Assembly: GCA_910586905.1 (NCBI GenBank)
Contig: CAJUIV010000001.1
Coordinates: 166,450-230,449 of the forward strand
Length of the DNA stretch: 64,000 bases
Direction: 5' to 3'
Source: an uncultured Christensenellaceae bacterium
GTDB lineage: Bacteria > Bacillota > Clostridia > Christensenellales > CAG-314
The first letter of the stretch is position 1, and each line of letters opens with the position of its first letter. Below are positions 8,373-17,081 of the stretch, in pieces. The translations under genes and the position numbers were made by a program. The notes under the pieces were generated by a model. It saw only the letters and a program-made list of their open reading frames with translations, ran no database searches and was not told the origin of the DNA.

Positions 8373-8705
8373 TCATTCAATAAGTTCAAGTATAATGCCC
8401 TTAGCAACTTTACTTTTACCTTCATACAATTCAAATCCTGCATTCATTTGCATTAATTCTTGTGGCGCACTTTCTGATAAATACTTAATCTCTGCAATAC
8501 TTATATGTCCTTTAATGCTTTTATTATGCACCACACAAGTCCACAAAGGGACTGTTGACACATTATTATCCCAAATGGGAACATTATACTGATTATCGAA
8601 TACTATTATTGGATTATATATCCAATCGTTATATTTTTTTTTAGATACTGCTGGTATTTCTTTTCTAGAAATAAACCACTCTATCTGCACCTTTGCTATT
8701 TTCAT
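8373..8705 (-). CDS. Putative immunity protein for the adjacent toxin
   Basis: I do not recognise the family of this 110-residue, tryptophan-containing, mildly acidic protein. It has no signal peptide or membrane segment. Its ATG overlaps the stop of the toxin gene in ATGA, with AGGAG inside the toxin 3' end, so the two are translationally coupled. Cytoplasmic immunity proteins sit exactly there in polymorphic toxin loci, which is the basis for the call. A terminator follows. Confidence 0.6.
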   Translation of the reverse strand: MKIAKVQIEWFISRKEIPAVSKKKYNDWIYNPIIVFDNQYNVPIWDNNVSTVPLWTCVVHNKSIKGHISIAEIKYLSESAPQELMQMNAGFELYEGKSKVAKGIILELIE

Positions 8706-9930
8706 AAAATTCTCCTAAAACCCAACATAACCTTATTTAAATATGTATAATGTGCACTATAAGCCTTTCCGATACCGTCTAATGCATAATTATAATATTG
8801 CATTCCTTTTAAACTGCTAGTTGCGACTCTAATTTCTACAACATTGAAATTTCCGCTTCCCATCATTTTGTTTCCCCATGTAACTGCATCATCAATAGAC
8901 GTCGCCATAAACTTATCTTGCATTGTACCAAGCTTATGCTTAAATCTTCCATGCTTTGTAAGACTTCCATATTCGGCATCTGACATTGCACGATACAATT
9001 TGGTTTCACAATTCTTATTATGTACCAACACACCTGTTTCAACGTAGTAGGTATGGAAATCCTCTACTTCAAAGTTGTAGGTAGTTTGGGGTGTTTCGTA
9101 GTGTATAGAGCGAGTGGCTTGTATTTGGGCTAGTTGTCCGTCGCTGAGCAGTACCGTATCGCCCGCTTTTAAATCTTGTGCAGATACCCATTGTTTGGTT
9201 AGCGGTAAGTAGTACTTATGTCCAGGGGTCGAAACTATTTCTTTATCGTTGACCTTTACGCCCACCCAGTCCTTGCTTTCGTTACGAAATAAGCGTACCA
9301 CTGTTTTGTAGGCTTGTTCGCCCGTTTCCTCATTGTAGGCTAATACTTTATCTCCGACTTGTACGGCTTCTATATTCTTTGTTCCGTCTTCGCAATGTAC
9401 TAGTGTCCCAGCTATAAAGCAATACCCTGCACATTCCGCCAACTCTTGCGCAGGATTCGCATTGGCGCGACTGACGTACTTTATTGTGCTTACACATGTA
9501 GAGATAAAGACGAATACTCCTGTAATAAAGAGAGCATCAGCAAGAGTTTCTTCCAACTCATCCGTATTCCACTTTCCGCTTATTGCAGAACTTATTGCCC
9601 AACCCGCTACTGCAAAGCCAATTCCTATAGATACTTCTATTAACGCAACTTTTGCTGCCGCAGCCAATGCAGAGACTCCGCCCAACAACTGCGCTTCCGG
9701 TCCTATTGACGCGCCGCCTGTTGCAACCGCTATACCTATTGATGCTATAACCAGTATAGTACCTGCTAACGCTTTCTCCCACGCAGGAATACTTCGCCAC
9801 CAAGAGCCTATTGTTCCTCACATTCTATCCCACCAAGTTTGCCCGGGATCATATGCAGGATCTTCGTGCCTCTCCGTTACGGGAAATGCCGTATACGGGC
9901 TGCTTTCAAGTGCAAGGGGATTATAGTATA
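8702..9930 (-). pseudogene. RHS-like polymorphic toxin C-terminal part with in-frame stop
   Basis: One reading frame on the reverse strand, open from about 10081, contains a fragment reading LYYNPLALESSPYTAFP as at the end of an RHS core. It then reaches TGA at 9818-9820 after WWDRM and continues GTIGSWWRSIPAWEKALAG with hydrophobic pretoxin helices. Next comes a HINT/intein-type pretoxin domain (CFIAGTLVHCEDGTKNIEAV to GVLVHNKNC). The last ~100 residues carry the toxin: LYRAMSDAEYGSLTKHGRF and KFMATSIDDAVTWGNKM. These resemble ADP-ribosyltransferase-fold toxins, but this is pattern recognition only. The N-terminal delivery part is absent. The stretch after the stop could be translated from an internal start such as TTG at 9688, but no good ribosome site is seen. 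Confidence 0.75.
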
Positions 9931-10012
9931 AAGTACAACTCCTGTCAATACGCCTTGGCAAATCTGCATTCTCTATTACGGTAGATAAGGGTGCGGCGTC
10001 TAAAATTGCCGC

Positions 10013-10041
10013 TTGCCAACAAGAATAAAATCGTATATAAT
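10013..10041 (+). promoter_or_regulatory. Promoter of the 5'-nucleotidase gene
   Basis: TTGCCA at 10013-10018 and a perfect TATAAT at 10036-10041 are exactly 17 bp apart. The start site would be near 10048, about 100 nt before the TTG start codon. A weaker promoter-like pair (TTGACT, TATATA) occupies the opposite strand here. Confidence 0.7.
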
Positions 10042-10149
10042 TATATTGTATAAAAAAGTCAATTTGTTCGTCGACTAAGCTTTATAGCTGCGCGAGATAT
10101 GCGCGATTCGTCGGATTTTTCGGTCTGTGATATTTCGGAGGCTAAAATT

Positions 10150-11958
10150 TTGAATAAAAAAAATTTGCTCGTTGTGCTTTTTATAGCTCTGATAGTCGTT
10201 AGTTTGGTGTTCGTCGGCTGCGACGGACATACGCATCAATTCGATTCTGCTTGGCGTTCCGACGAAACGTATCATTGGAAAAAATGTGCTTGCGGTAAAA
10301 CCGGCGAAGTACAAAAACACAAACTTGTGCAATGGGTAATAGATAAAGACGCAACTGCAACAACCGACGGCTTACGTCATTCGACTTGCGAGGTTTGCGG
10401 TAAAACTATTTCGGAAACTATCCCTAAGCAAGACGGTTCCAGCCGTTCGGTTGATTTTTATGCCATAAATGATTTTCACGGTGAGGTAGACAAAATTTCG
10501 CAATTTTGCGGATATCTTACTCAGGTATCGAACGGAAACACGCTACTGCTCAATTCGGGAGATATGTTCCAAGGCTCGATGGAATCGAATTCCAATTACG
10601 GCAAATTGTTATCCGACTGTTTGTCTCTTGCTGGGTTTGACGAATTGACTTTCGGTAATCACGAATTCGATTGGGGCCTTGACAATCTTAAAAAATTAGT
10701 AGACGAAAGCGGAGTGCCGTTTTTGGGCGCCAATATATATAATTGGAACGCAGACTCTAAAACGTGGGGCGATTTCGCGTCCGATTTGGCGCGTGAATAC
10801 ATTGTCAAAACGTTGGATAACGGATTGAAAGTCGGAGTAATAGGTGTTATAGGCGAAAAGCAAATAACTTCGATTTCATCTAACTTAGTACAGACGATTG
10901 GATTTAAAGACCCGCTGCCCATAATAAAAACTTTATCCGATAAACTTAAAAACGAATTGGATTGCGACATTGTGGTGGTAAGCGCGCACGCCAGTCCGCG
11001 CGGTTTGGTAGGGGAATCCGACGATTACAGCGCGCCCCCCAGCAGTTCTGCAGGTTTGTACGAGTACGTAGACGCGGTATTTTGCGCCCATACTCATCAA
11101 GAACAGCTGTACGTAGTGGACGGCATACCGTTTATACAGGGCGGTTCTAACGGAGATTTCGTTTCGCATATCAGACTATCGGTCGAAAGTAACGGCAATG
11201 TTATATGCCGCGAAAAAGAAAACGTCCGATACAGCAACAGCTGGCCCAATAAAATAGACGTAAGCGAGTTGGTAGATAACTCAAACGATAAAATAAAAGA
11301 CGAAGCCAATCAGGTTTTGGGAAACGTTGCGGGCGGTTATTTAAATTCCGGCACGGCTATTCCGCGGCTGGTAAGCAGAGCTATCGCGGATTACGCCGTT
11401 TCTCAAGGATACGAAATTTCTCTCGCTATGGTCAATTCCGCAAGGAGCAGTCTTTCCGGAGAAATTACTTATTCCAATTTATACAACGCCATACCTTTCG
11501 ATAACGTTGTATACGTCGCCAACGTATTGGGACGGGAAATTTTAAACGAGGTGAAATACGGCGTGAGTTTTTGGAGGGTTGACGGACAGGCTATAGAAAG
11601 TAACAAGTATTATAAAATCGCCGTTTTGGATTATTTATTGTATCATCAAAACGAAAAACGGGAATATAACTATTTCCCGTCGGCATTTGCTTCTTCCAAC
11701 GCATTTAAACCCGTCGCGTTAACTAAAGAGGGCGTGGAAGCGTATAATTATCGGTTGATTACGAGGGATTATTTGCTTGCCGGTTCGGGCTATATTTCGA
11801 TTGCGGATTATGTGTACGCTAACGACTATACGAATCCGGATTATATTTCGTACGACGTGGATTTGAATTTTCGCGCGTACGGTATGGAAATGTTGACTTT
11901 CGATATCTCAAAACAAAGCTGCGTCTTGCAAAGCGGTAAAAGACGTTTTGCGGCGTAA
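10150..11958 (+). CDS. Surface 5'-nucleotidase lipoprotein (UshA/YfkN type)
   Basis: This 602-residue lipoprotein should dephosphorylate nucleotides outside the cell. It has a signal peptide with lipobox VFVGC, then a Cys/His-rich domain (HTHQFDSAWRSDETYHWKKC, then CEVCGKT) seen on many Gram-positive surface proteins. The metallophosphatase domain has FYAINDFHGE, NSGDMFQGS, TFGNHEFDWG and FCAHTHQEQ. The substrate-binding 5'-nucleotidase C-terminal domain follows. TTG at 10150 is chosen because GGAGG (10137-10141) lies eight bases before it and the signal peptide starts there. An ATG at 10099 would put 17 polar residues before the signal peptide. The neighbouring nuclease and importer suggest nucleotide salvage. 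Confidence 0.88.
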   Translation: MNKKNLLVVLFIALIVVSLVFVGCDGHTHQFDSAWRSDETYHWKKCACGKTGEVQKHKLVQWVIDKDATATTDGLRHSTCEVCGKTISETIPKQDGSSRSVDFYAINDFHGEVDKISQFCGYLTQVSNGNTLLLNSGDMFQGSMESNSNYGKLLSDCLSLAGFDELTFGNHEFDWGLDNLKKLVDESGVPFLGANIYNWNADSKTWGDFASDLAREYIVKTLDNGLKVGVIGVIGEKQITSISSNLVQTIGFKDPLPIIKTLSDKLKNELDCDIVVVSAHASPRGLVGESDDYSAPPSSSAGLYEYVDAVFCAHTHQEQLYVVDGIPFIQGGSNGDFVSHIRLSVESNGNVICREKENVRYSNSWPNKIDVSELVDNSNDKIKDEANQVLGNVAGGYLNSGTAIPRLVSRAIADYAVSQGYEISLAMVNSARSSLSGEITYSNLYNAIPFDNVVYVANVLGREILNEVKYGVSFWRVDGQAIESNKYYKIAVLDYLLYHQNEKREYNYFPSAFASSNAFKPVALTKEGVEAYNYRLITRDYLLAGSGYISIADYVYANDYTNPDYISYDVDLNFRAYGMEMLTFDISKQSCVLQSGKRRFAA

Positions 11959-12401
11959 TAAAAGCGATAAAATTTATCGATACGGAACCGACCCGAAAGT
12001 TAGAAAAAAATCAGGGATTTCCGTCAAATATAGTTTTAAACGGGCGTTCGCAAATTTCGGTTTCACGCGTATTTATATAAAACGAATCGCGCGTCAATTT
12101 ATTGGTCTTAAATCGATTACACGGCAGCGGAAACAGCCTATTGCGGTGTAATATCGAATTTTGCGCTCTATATTGTTGCAGGCGAGCGGAATTTTTTAAA
12201 TCCGGTACGATGAGGTAAAAACTTAAAGCGGCAGGAACGGTTTTTTTTAAAAAACGCGATTGTATTTTTTGACCGGCAAGCGCCAGTTTGACGATATAAT
12301 TAAAAAATGATTTTTAATTTTACATAATAGCTATTGCTTTTTTGCCGAAACGGTGATATAATTCTAATGTTACGTAAAAAGCATTTTTTAGGAGTTGTAA
12401 T
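11959..12401. other. Intergenic region before the leader ORF
   Basis: No supported gene is present; a 67-codon ORF at 11948-12151 has no ribosome site and an implausible composition. The 3' part carries the promoter described next. Confidence 0.6.
12334..12362 (+). promoter_or_regulatory. Promoter ahead of the leader ORF and transporter locus
   Basis: TTGCTT at 12334-12339 and TATAAT at 12357-12362 are 17 bp apart. Transcription would begin near 12369, about 33 nt before the leader ORF. Confidence 0.7.
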
Positions 12402-12485
12402 ATGCCGAATATATTTGTAACCAATCTTTATAAGACTAGTTTACAAAAAAGCGTTTTTACGACCTTTCAAGCGTTGTTTGTCTAG
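12402..12485 (+). CDS. 27-residue leader-like ORF
   Basis: ATG at 12402 follows a strong TTTTTAGGAG ribosome site. The product starts MPNIFVTNLYKTSLQKSVF. Its last codons form the 5' arm of an intrinsic terminator, so ribosome position could affect termination, as in attenuation leaders. A second tiny ORF at 56023 has the same layout and shares N-x-Y-x-x-[ST]-L-x-K-S. It could instead be a small functional peptide. Translation is supported by the ribosome site only. Confidence 0.5.
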   Translation: MPNIFVTNLYKTSLQKSVFTTFQALFV

Positions 12486-12520
12486 TTTGTTCTAGACGAA
12501 CGGCGCTTTTATTTTTTTGT
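12470..12520 (+). terminator. Intrinsic terminator or attenuator overlapping the leader ORF
   Basis: Arms of 16 bp (12470-12485 and 12492-12507, three G-U pairs) with a six-base loop are followed by TTTATTTTTTT. The first arm lies inside the leader ORF. The next gene starts 56 bp later with no separate promoter evident. Confidence 0.8.
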
Positions 12521-12575
12521 AACAAACATATCGCATTGCATTGATACGGAAATTTGGCGATAAAAGGAATAAATC

Positions 12576-13322
12576 ATGATTTACGATTTACAAAAGGCTA
12601 GTATATTAAAACGAATTTCCGCGTTCTTATTGGACTTCATTTTGCTATTAATTCTTACCGCGGGATTTATAGCCTTGTTGACGTTAATCGTACGTTTTGA
12701 TTTTTATTATAATCAACTTGCGGAATACGACAAGCAGTATAAAGAAATCGGTATCGAATCCATAACCATAACCAAGGAACAATACGAAGCGCTCGGCGCC
12801 GAAGCAAAGGAATATTACGATACGACGATAAACGACGTGCGCGCTTTAATGTCGCAATGCGTTAGCAGAGCGTTCATGTCTCTTTCGCTCGGATTGTTCT
12901 TCTCTCATTTGGTTTTGGAGTTTATAATTCCGTTGATTTTAAAAAACGGACAAACGGTCGGCAAAAAGATTTTCAGCGTAGGCGTGATGCAGATAAGCGG
13001 CGTAAAACTAAAACCCGTTTCACTGTTTGTCAGAGCTATGCTGGGTAAGTATGCCGTCGAAACAATGGTGCCGTTGTCGATAGTATTGATTTTCTTCTTT
13101 ATCGAAGCGAACGCGTTGTTATTTATATTGTTTATAGCTTTGTACGTTTTGGAAATAGTGCTGTTTTTCGTAACTAAACGGTACGCGTTTATACACGACG
13201 TGCTTGCCAGTTCTGTTACCATAGATATGCAAAGTCAAATGATTTTCAACACTACGGAAGAAATGATTGCATATAAGGAAGAACTGCACCAAAAAGAAGT
13301 AGAACAAGCGGAATATAAATAA
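12576..13322 (+). CDS. RDD-family membrane protein
   Basis: This 248-residue integral membrane protein has hydrophobic segments at about residues 14-40, 95-120, and 150-210. The first contains the family pattern KRISAFLLDFILLL with the Arg and Asp of RDD proteins, and GQTVGKKIF begins the second half of the domain. A charged loop of about 45 residues lies between the first two segments, probably outside. A Glu/Lys-rich tail is cytoplasmic. AAAGGAA precedes the start. RDD proteins are often linked to transporters; its role here is unknown. Confidence 0.75.
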   Translation: MIYDLQKASILKRISAFLLDFILLLILTAGFIALLTLIVRFDFYYNQLAEYDKQYKEIGIESITITKEQYEALGAEAKEYYDTTINDVRALMSQCVSRAFMSLSLGLFFSHLVLEFIIPLILKNGQTVGKKIFSVGVMQISGVKLKPVSLFVRAMLGKYAVETMVPLSIVLIFFFIEANALLFILFIALYVLEIVLFFVTKRYAFIHDVLASSVTIDMQSQMIFNTTEEMIAYKEELHQKEVEQAEYK

Positions 13323-13356
13323 TAAACAAAACAAATAATTCATTTCGGAGGATGTT

Positions 13357-13845
13357 ATGAACAGAACGTTAATAAAAAATATAACGTTTTACATCGGTGT
13401 CGGCGTTGTTTTTCTCGCCGGACTTTTGTATATTTTATTGGCGGATATAGTAATAAATACTCAGTCATTGTGGTTGATGATTGCCATCTTGTTATCTTTC
13501 GGAAGCGCGATATGCGCTATGGTCGCCGATAATTTCAAGGAGAAACATAAGGTTATGTATACGCTAAAAGGCGTAGCCATAGGGTTGGCTGTAACTTTTA
13601 TCGTATTTTTGCTGACTTATATGTTAATTTCCTTTTCTCCCGCAAAGGAAATGGACGGCAATGCGTCAAGTTTTGTAAATAGCTTTGCGATAAAAAGAGT
13701 TGAATTGAAATCAAGCTCGGGAAAATTCGTTAAAGAGGGCGTCAAAACTATGATGGTATACGTAGTAACGATGGTTATTACAGCTATAGGTTTGGCGGCG
13801 CAGATTTGCAATTTGATTTTAACGGTTAAAGCAAAAGACGAATAA
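13357..13845 (+). CDS. Small four-helix membrane protein, unknown
   Basis: This 162-residue protein has four hydrophobic segments (about residues 8-32, 37-52, 67-90 and 125-155) and a central polar loop. I recognise no family. CGGAGG precedes the ATG. It sits between the RDD gene (34 bp gap) and the ABC ATPase (52 bp gap), all on one strand without a terminator, so co-transcription is likely. Confidence 0.6.
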   Translation: MNRTLIKNITFYIGVGVVFLAGLLYILLADIVINTQSLWLMIAILLSFGSAICAMVADNFKEKHKVMYTLKGVAIGLAVTFIVFLLTYMLISFSPAKEMDGNASSFVNSFAIKRVELKSSSGKFVKEGVKTMMVYVVTMVITAIGLAAQICNLILTVKAKDE

Positions 13846-13897
13846 GAAATTTTAAATTTACAGTTGTTAAATAATCCACATAAGGAAGGTATGTATT

Positions 13898-15097
13898 ATG
13901 AAAGTTGTATTAAAGGATTTAACCAAAATTTTCCCAAGCAGGAACAAAAACGGACAAGAGGTCGTTGCCGTCAATAACTTTGATTTTGAAATTCCCGACG
14001 GCAAACTTATCGGATTGCTCGGACCTTCCGGCTGCGGAAAAAGTACGACGTTGTATATGATTTGCGGATTGCAAAAGCCGACGAGCGGAAGGATATTTTT
14101 CGGAGAAGACGACGTTACCGATTTGACTCCGGAAAACCGCGGAGTGGGACTGGTATTTCAAAACTACGCGTTATATCCTCATATGACGGTAAAACAAAAT
14201 ATACTTTTCCCGTTGCAGAATTTTAAAGGCAAAGATAAATTAACAAAATCGGAAATGCTGGAAAGAGCTTATAAGGTGGCGGAACTCGTACAAATCGACG
14301 AACTTATGGACCGTAAACCCAGTGAGCTTTCCGGCGGACAGCAACAGCGCGTGGCTATCGCAAGAGCGTTGGTTAAAATGCCGAGAGTATTGCTGCTGGA
14401 CGAACCTTTGAGTAACCTCGACGCCCGTTTGCGTTTGCAAACCCGCGAGGAAATCAAACGTATTCAACGCGAAACGAGCATTACGACGGTTTTCGTTACG
14501 CACGACCAAGAAGAAGCGATGTCGATTTCCGATTACATAGTAGTTATGAAACTTGGCGTTGTGCAGCAAATAGGCGAACCTCAAAACGTTTACGACGACC
14601 CCGTCAATTTGTTCGTCGCGAAATTCTTGGGTACGCCGCCTATCAACGTCTTTGAAGGAAAGATTGAAAAAGGTAAACTGTATATAGGCGAAGACGCGGT
14701 ATTGAACGTCGGAGACGTAGCCGACCAAGAGGTTTTCGTGGGTATTCGTCCGGAAGGATTTATATACGATAAAAACGGAGCTCTGCACTGTAAGTTACGC
14801 AATTTGGAAGTTATGGGACGCGACGTTAGCGTAGTTTCGACAAACGAAGCGGCAACGAGTCCTATCGTCCGTTCTATTATAGATGCCGATAATAAAGTAG
14901 ATATAGCAAGCGAAAGCGTTACGTTCTCGTTAAAGCCCCACAAAACCTTTATTTTCAATAAAGAAACGGAAGAACGTATTTATTTTGAAATAGCTCAAAA
15001 GGCGGAGAAAGTCAATTCGGAAGAAAAACCCGCAAAAAAACCTGCCGCAAAGAAATCGACTGCGAAAAAAACGACGTCGAAGAAAAGCGCTGAATGA
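13898..15097 (+). CDS. MsmX/UgpC-type ABC importer ATPase with lysine-rich tail
   Basis: This 399-residue ATPase powers a CUT1 carbohydrate-type importer. Walker A is GPSGCGKST (42-50), the Q-loop region is LVFQNYALYPHMT, the signature is ELSGGQQQRVAIARAL (about 143-158), Walker B is VLLLDEPLSNLD and the switch is VFVTHDQEEAMS. A C-terminal TOBE-like domain spans about 235-360. The last ~25 residues are a repeated Lys/Ala/Thr/Ser tail (for example KKPAAKKSTAKKTTSKK), reminiscent of histone H1-like tails and not part of the ATPase family. Permease and binding-protein genes follow directly. Confidence 0.92.
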   Translation: MKVVLKDLTKIFPSRNKNGQEVVAVNNFDFEIPDGKLIGLLGPSGCGKSTTLYMICGLQKPTSGRIFFGEDDVTDLTPENRGVGLVFQNYALYPHMTVKQNILFPLQNFKGKDKLTKSEMLERAYKVAELVQIDELMDRKPSELSGGQQQRVAIARALVKMPRVLLLDEPLSNLDARLRLQTREEIKRIQRETSITTVFVTHDQEEAMSISDYIVVMKLGVVQQIGEPQNVYDDPVNLFVAKFLGTPPINVFEGKIEKGKLYIGEDAVLNVGDVADQEVFVGIRPEGFIYDKNGALHCKLRNLEVMGRDVSVVSTNEAATSPIVRSIIDADNKVDIASESVTFSLKPHKTFIFNKETEERIYFEIAQKAEKVNSEEKPAKKPAAKKSTAKKTTSKKSAE

Positions 15098-15106
15098 GGT
15101 GAGTAA

Positions 15107-16045
15107 ATGGTAGAAAGCAAACATCAATGGAAAGCGTGGCTGTATCTTTCGCCGGCAATCATATTATTGTTGGTATTTACGGTATATCCTATAATAAACA
15201 CGCTGATAATGGCTTTTAGCAACAGTTATACTCCAACGGCGACGGAATCGAAATCGCCTATAGGTATAAACAACTTTATTCACCTGTTTTCAGATGAAGG
15301 CTTGCCGATTTTTTGGAATTGTTTAAAAAATACGATATTGCTGTGCGTCATTACCGTTCCGATATCTACGTTTTTGGCTCTTTTGATAGCCGTGGCGCTT
15401 AATTCGATTAAACCGTTACAAAAGCTGCTTCAAACGATATTTTTCCTGCCTTACGTAACTAATACTATCGCTATCGGCATGGTATTTGCCGTTATGTTTA
15501 ATATTACGGGCAGAATTGACGATCCGTCGTCTATCGGAGTAATAAATACCGTTATAAAAGCTTTCGGCGGAGAGCCTGTAAACTGGATAAATGCAAACTC
15601 ATCGTATTGGAATAACTTTTTTGTAGTGTGTGCGTATATAGTTTGGAATGCATTGCCCTTTAAAATACTTGTCTTACTCGGCGGACTTCAAAGCGTCAAT
15701 AAGCAATATTACGAAGCGGCAAAGGTGGACGGAACAAGCCGTTGGCGTACGTTCTGGCGCATTACCGTTCCTATGCTTTCTCCGATGCTTGCTTACGTTA
15801 TAATTACGGGCTTTATTGGGGGATTTAAAGAGTATAACAGCGTCGTGGGTATTTTCGGAGACACTATGGGGCCTGTAGGAACCCAGGAAGGTACGAATAT
15901 GAACACTATGGTGGGAATGGTTTATCAATTTTTAGGAAACGGCAACTACGGCGTTGCAAGCGCGGCGTCCCTCATACTGTTTCTCATAATATTCGCGGTT
16001 ACTATGTTAAATATGTACGTTAGCAAGAAAAAGGTACACTATTAG
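15107..16045 (+). CDS. CUT1 ABC transporter permease, MalF/UgpA type
   Basis: This 312-residue inner-membrane protein has six predicted helices. The EAA loop YYEAAKVDGTSRWRTFWRI contacts the ATPase. It begins 10 bp after the ATPase gene with GAGGTG as ribosome site. A periplasmic-type loop between helices 3 and 4 contains GEPVNWINANSSYW. It pairs with the next permease; the substrate is not readable from sequence. Confidence 0.92.
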   Translation: MVESKHQWKAWLYLSPAIILLLVFTVYPIINTLIMAFSNSYTPTATESKSPIGINNFIHLFSDEGLPIFWNCLKNTILLCVITVPISTFLALLIAVALNSIKPLQKLLQTIFFLPYVTNTIAIGMVFAVMFNITGRIDDPSSIGVINTVIKAFGGEPVNWINANSSYWNNFFVVCAYIVWNALPFKILVLLGGLQSVNKQYYEAAKVDGTSRWRTFWRITVPMLSPMLAYVIITGFIGGFKEYNSVVGIFGDTMGPVGTQEGTNMNTMVGMVYQFLGNGNYGVASAASLILFLIIFAVTMLNMYVSKKKVHY

Positions 16046-16054
16046 GAGTCGACT

Positions 16055-17059
16055 ATGTCTAAAAAAATACAGGAAAACTTGACAGTAGAAGAAACGGTAT
16101 CCGCGGAAATAACCGTTGACGTTGCCGAAAGTACCGTTTCGGATAAAAATGAAAATTTAAGTTCGGTCATCACCGAAAAAGACGTAATGAAAGAACGTGA
16201 TATCGAAAAAATAGAAAAACGTCAAAGAGCCGCAAAAATTACCGCGCAAGTGTTCATTTACATATTTTTAACGGTAATGGCGTTGATAGTCGTATTTCCC
16301 TTCTATTGGATGATAATTTCTTCGTTAAAATCTTACGAAGAATATACGGGACACTTGGTTCCTACGTTTTGGCCGACGGAAGGTATAGATTTTGCGAACT
16401 ATCTGGAAGCGTTTGAATTGGGCAATTTGGGTACTTTGTTTTTGAATACGCTGTACGTAGGACTCGTTTCTACGGTATTGTCCCTGATTATCACCGTGCT
16501 TGCCGCGTTTGCATTTGCAAGGCTGGAATTTAAAGGTAAAAACGCATTGTTTGCGGCTTTGCTTGCCACGATGATGATACCCGGCGAATTGTTTACTATA
16601 ACAAATTATAAAACTATTACCGATTTGGGTTGGAACGACTCGTTTATAGTTTTGATTGTTCCTTTCCTTGTAAGCGTATTTTACGTTTATCTTCTCCGCC
16701 AAAATTTTATGCAAATTCCAAACGAATTGTATTATGCGGCGAAAGTTGACGGGACGAGCGATCTTAAATATTTGTGGAAAGTAATGATTCCGCTTGCAAT
16801 GCCTACGCTTATAACGATAACTATTTTAAAAATGATGGGTTCGTGGAACTCGTACATCTGGCCGTTGCTTGTTAACACGGATAAAACTTACTATCTCGTA
16901 ACGGTAGGTATTCGTTCTATGAGCTTTACCGGCGCGGTTCCGGATTTACCGGTACAAATGGCTGCCGTAACACTCGTATCTTTCCCGCTGTTCCTTGTAT
17001 TTATATTCTTGCGCAAGTACATAATGAAAGGCGTAAGCCGCAGCGGTATTAAAGGATAA
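16055..17059 (+). CDS. CUT1 ABC transporter permease, MalG/UgpE type
   Basis: This 334-residue partner permease has six helices and the EAA loop ELYYAAKVDGTSDLKYLWKV. An unusual feature is a hydrophilic N-terminal extension of about 65 residues, rich in Glu, Lys and Thr, before the first helix. Most MalG-like proteins start within about 15 residues of helix 1. TTAGGAG precedes the ATG, and the gene starts 10 bp after its partner. Confidence 0.9.
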   Translation: MSKKIQENLTVEETVSAEITVDVAESTVSDKNENLSSVITEKDVMKERDIEKIEKRQRAAKITAQVFIYIFLTVMALIVVFPFYWMIISSLKSYEEYTGHLVPTFWPTEGIDFANYLEAFELGNLGTLFLNTLYVGLVSTVLSLIITVLAAFAFARLEFKGKNALFAALLATMMIPGELFTITNYKTITDLGWNDSFIVLIVPFLVSVFYVYLLRQNFMQIPNELYYAAKVDGTSDLKYLWKVMIPLAMPTLITITILKMMGSWNSYIWPLLVNTDKTYYLVTVGIRSMSFTGAVPDLPVQMAAVTLVSFPLFLVFIFLRKYIMKGVSRSGIKG

Positions 17060-17081
17060 ACAAATATATTTGGAGGAAAAA

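Noticed and set aside
9818..9820. TGA read as tryptophan (alternative genetic code)
   Set aside because: The codon would fit Trp, but many clear genes here end in TGA (pyruvate kinase neighbours, ABC ATPase, recF), so a point mutation is simpler.
9446..9926. Forward-strand ORFs (65 and 154 codons) opposite the toxin gene
   Set aside because: They mirror the pretoxin and RHS-like coding frame and lack ribosome sites.
11948..12151. 67-codon ORF after the 5'-nucleotidase gene
   Set aside because: It has no ribosome site, overlaps the end of the lipoprotein gene, and has an Arg/Lys/Ile-rich composition typical of chance frames.
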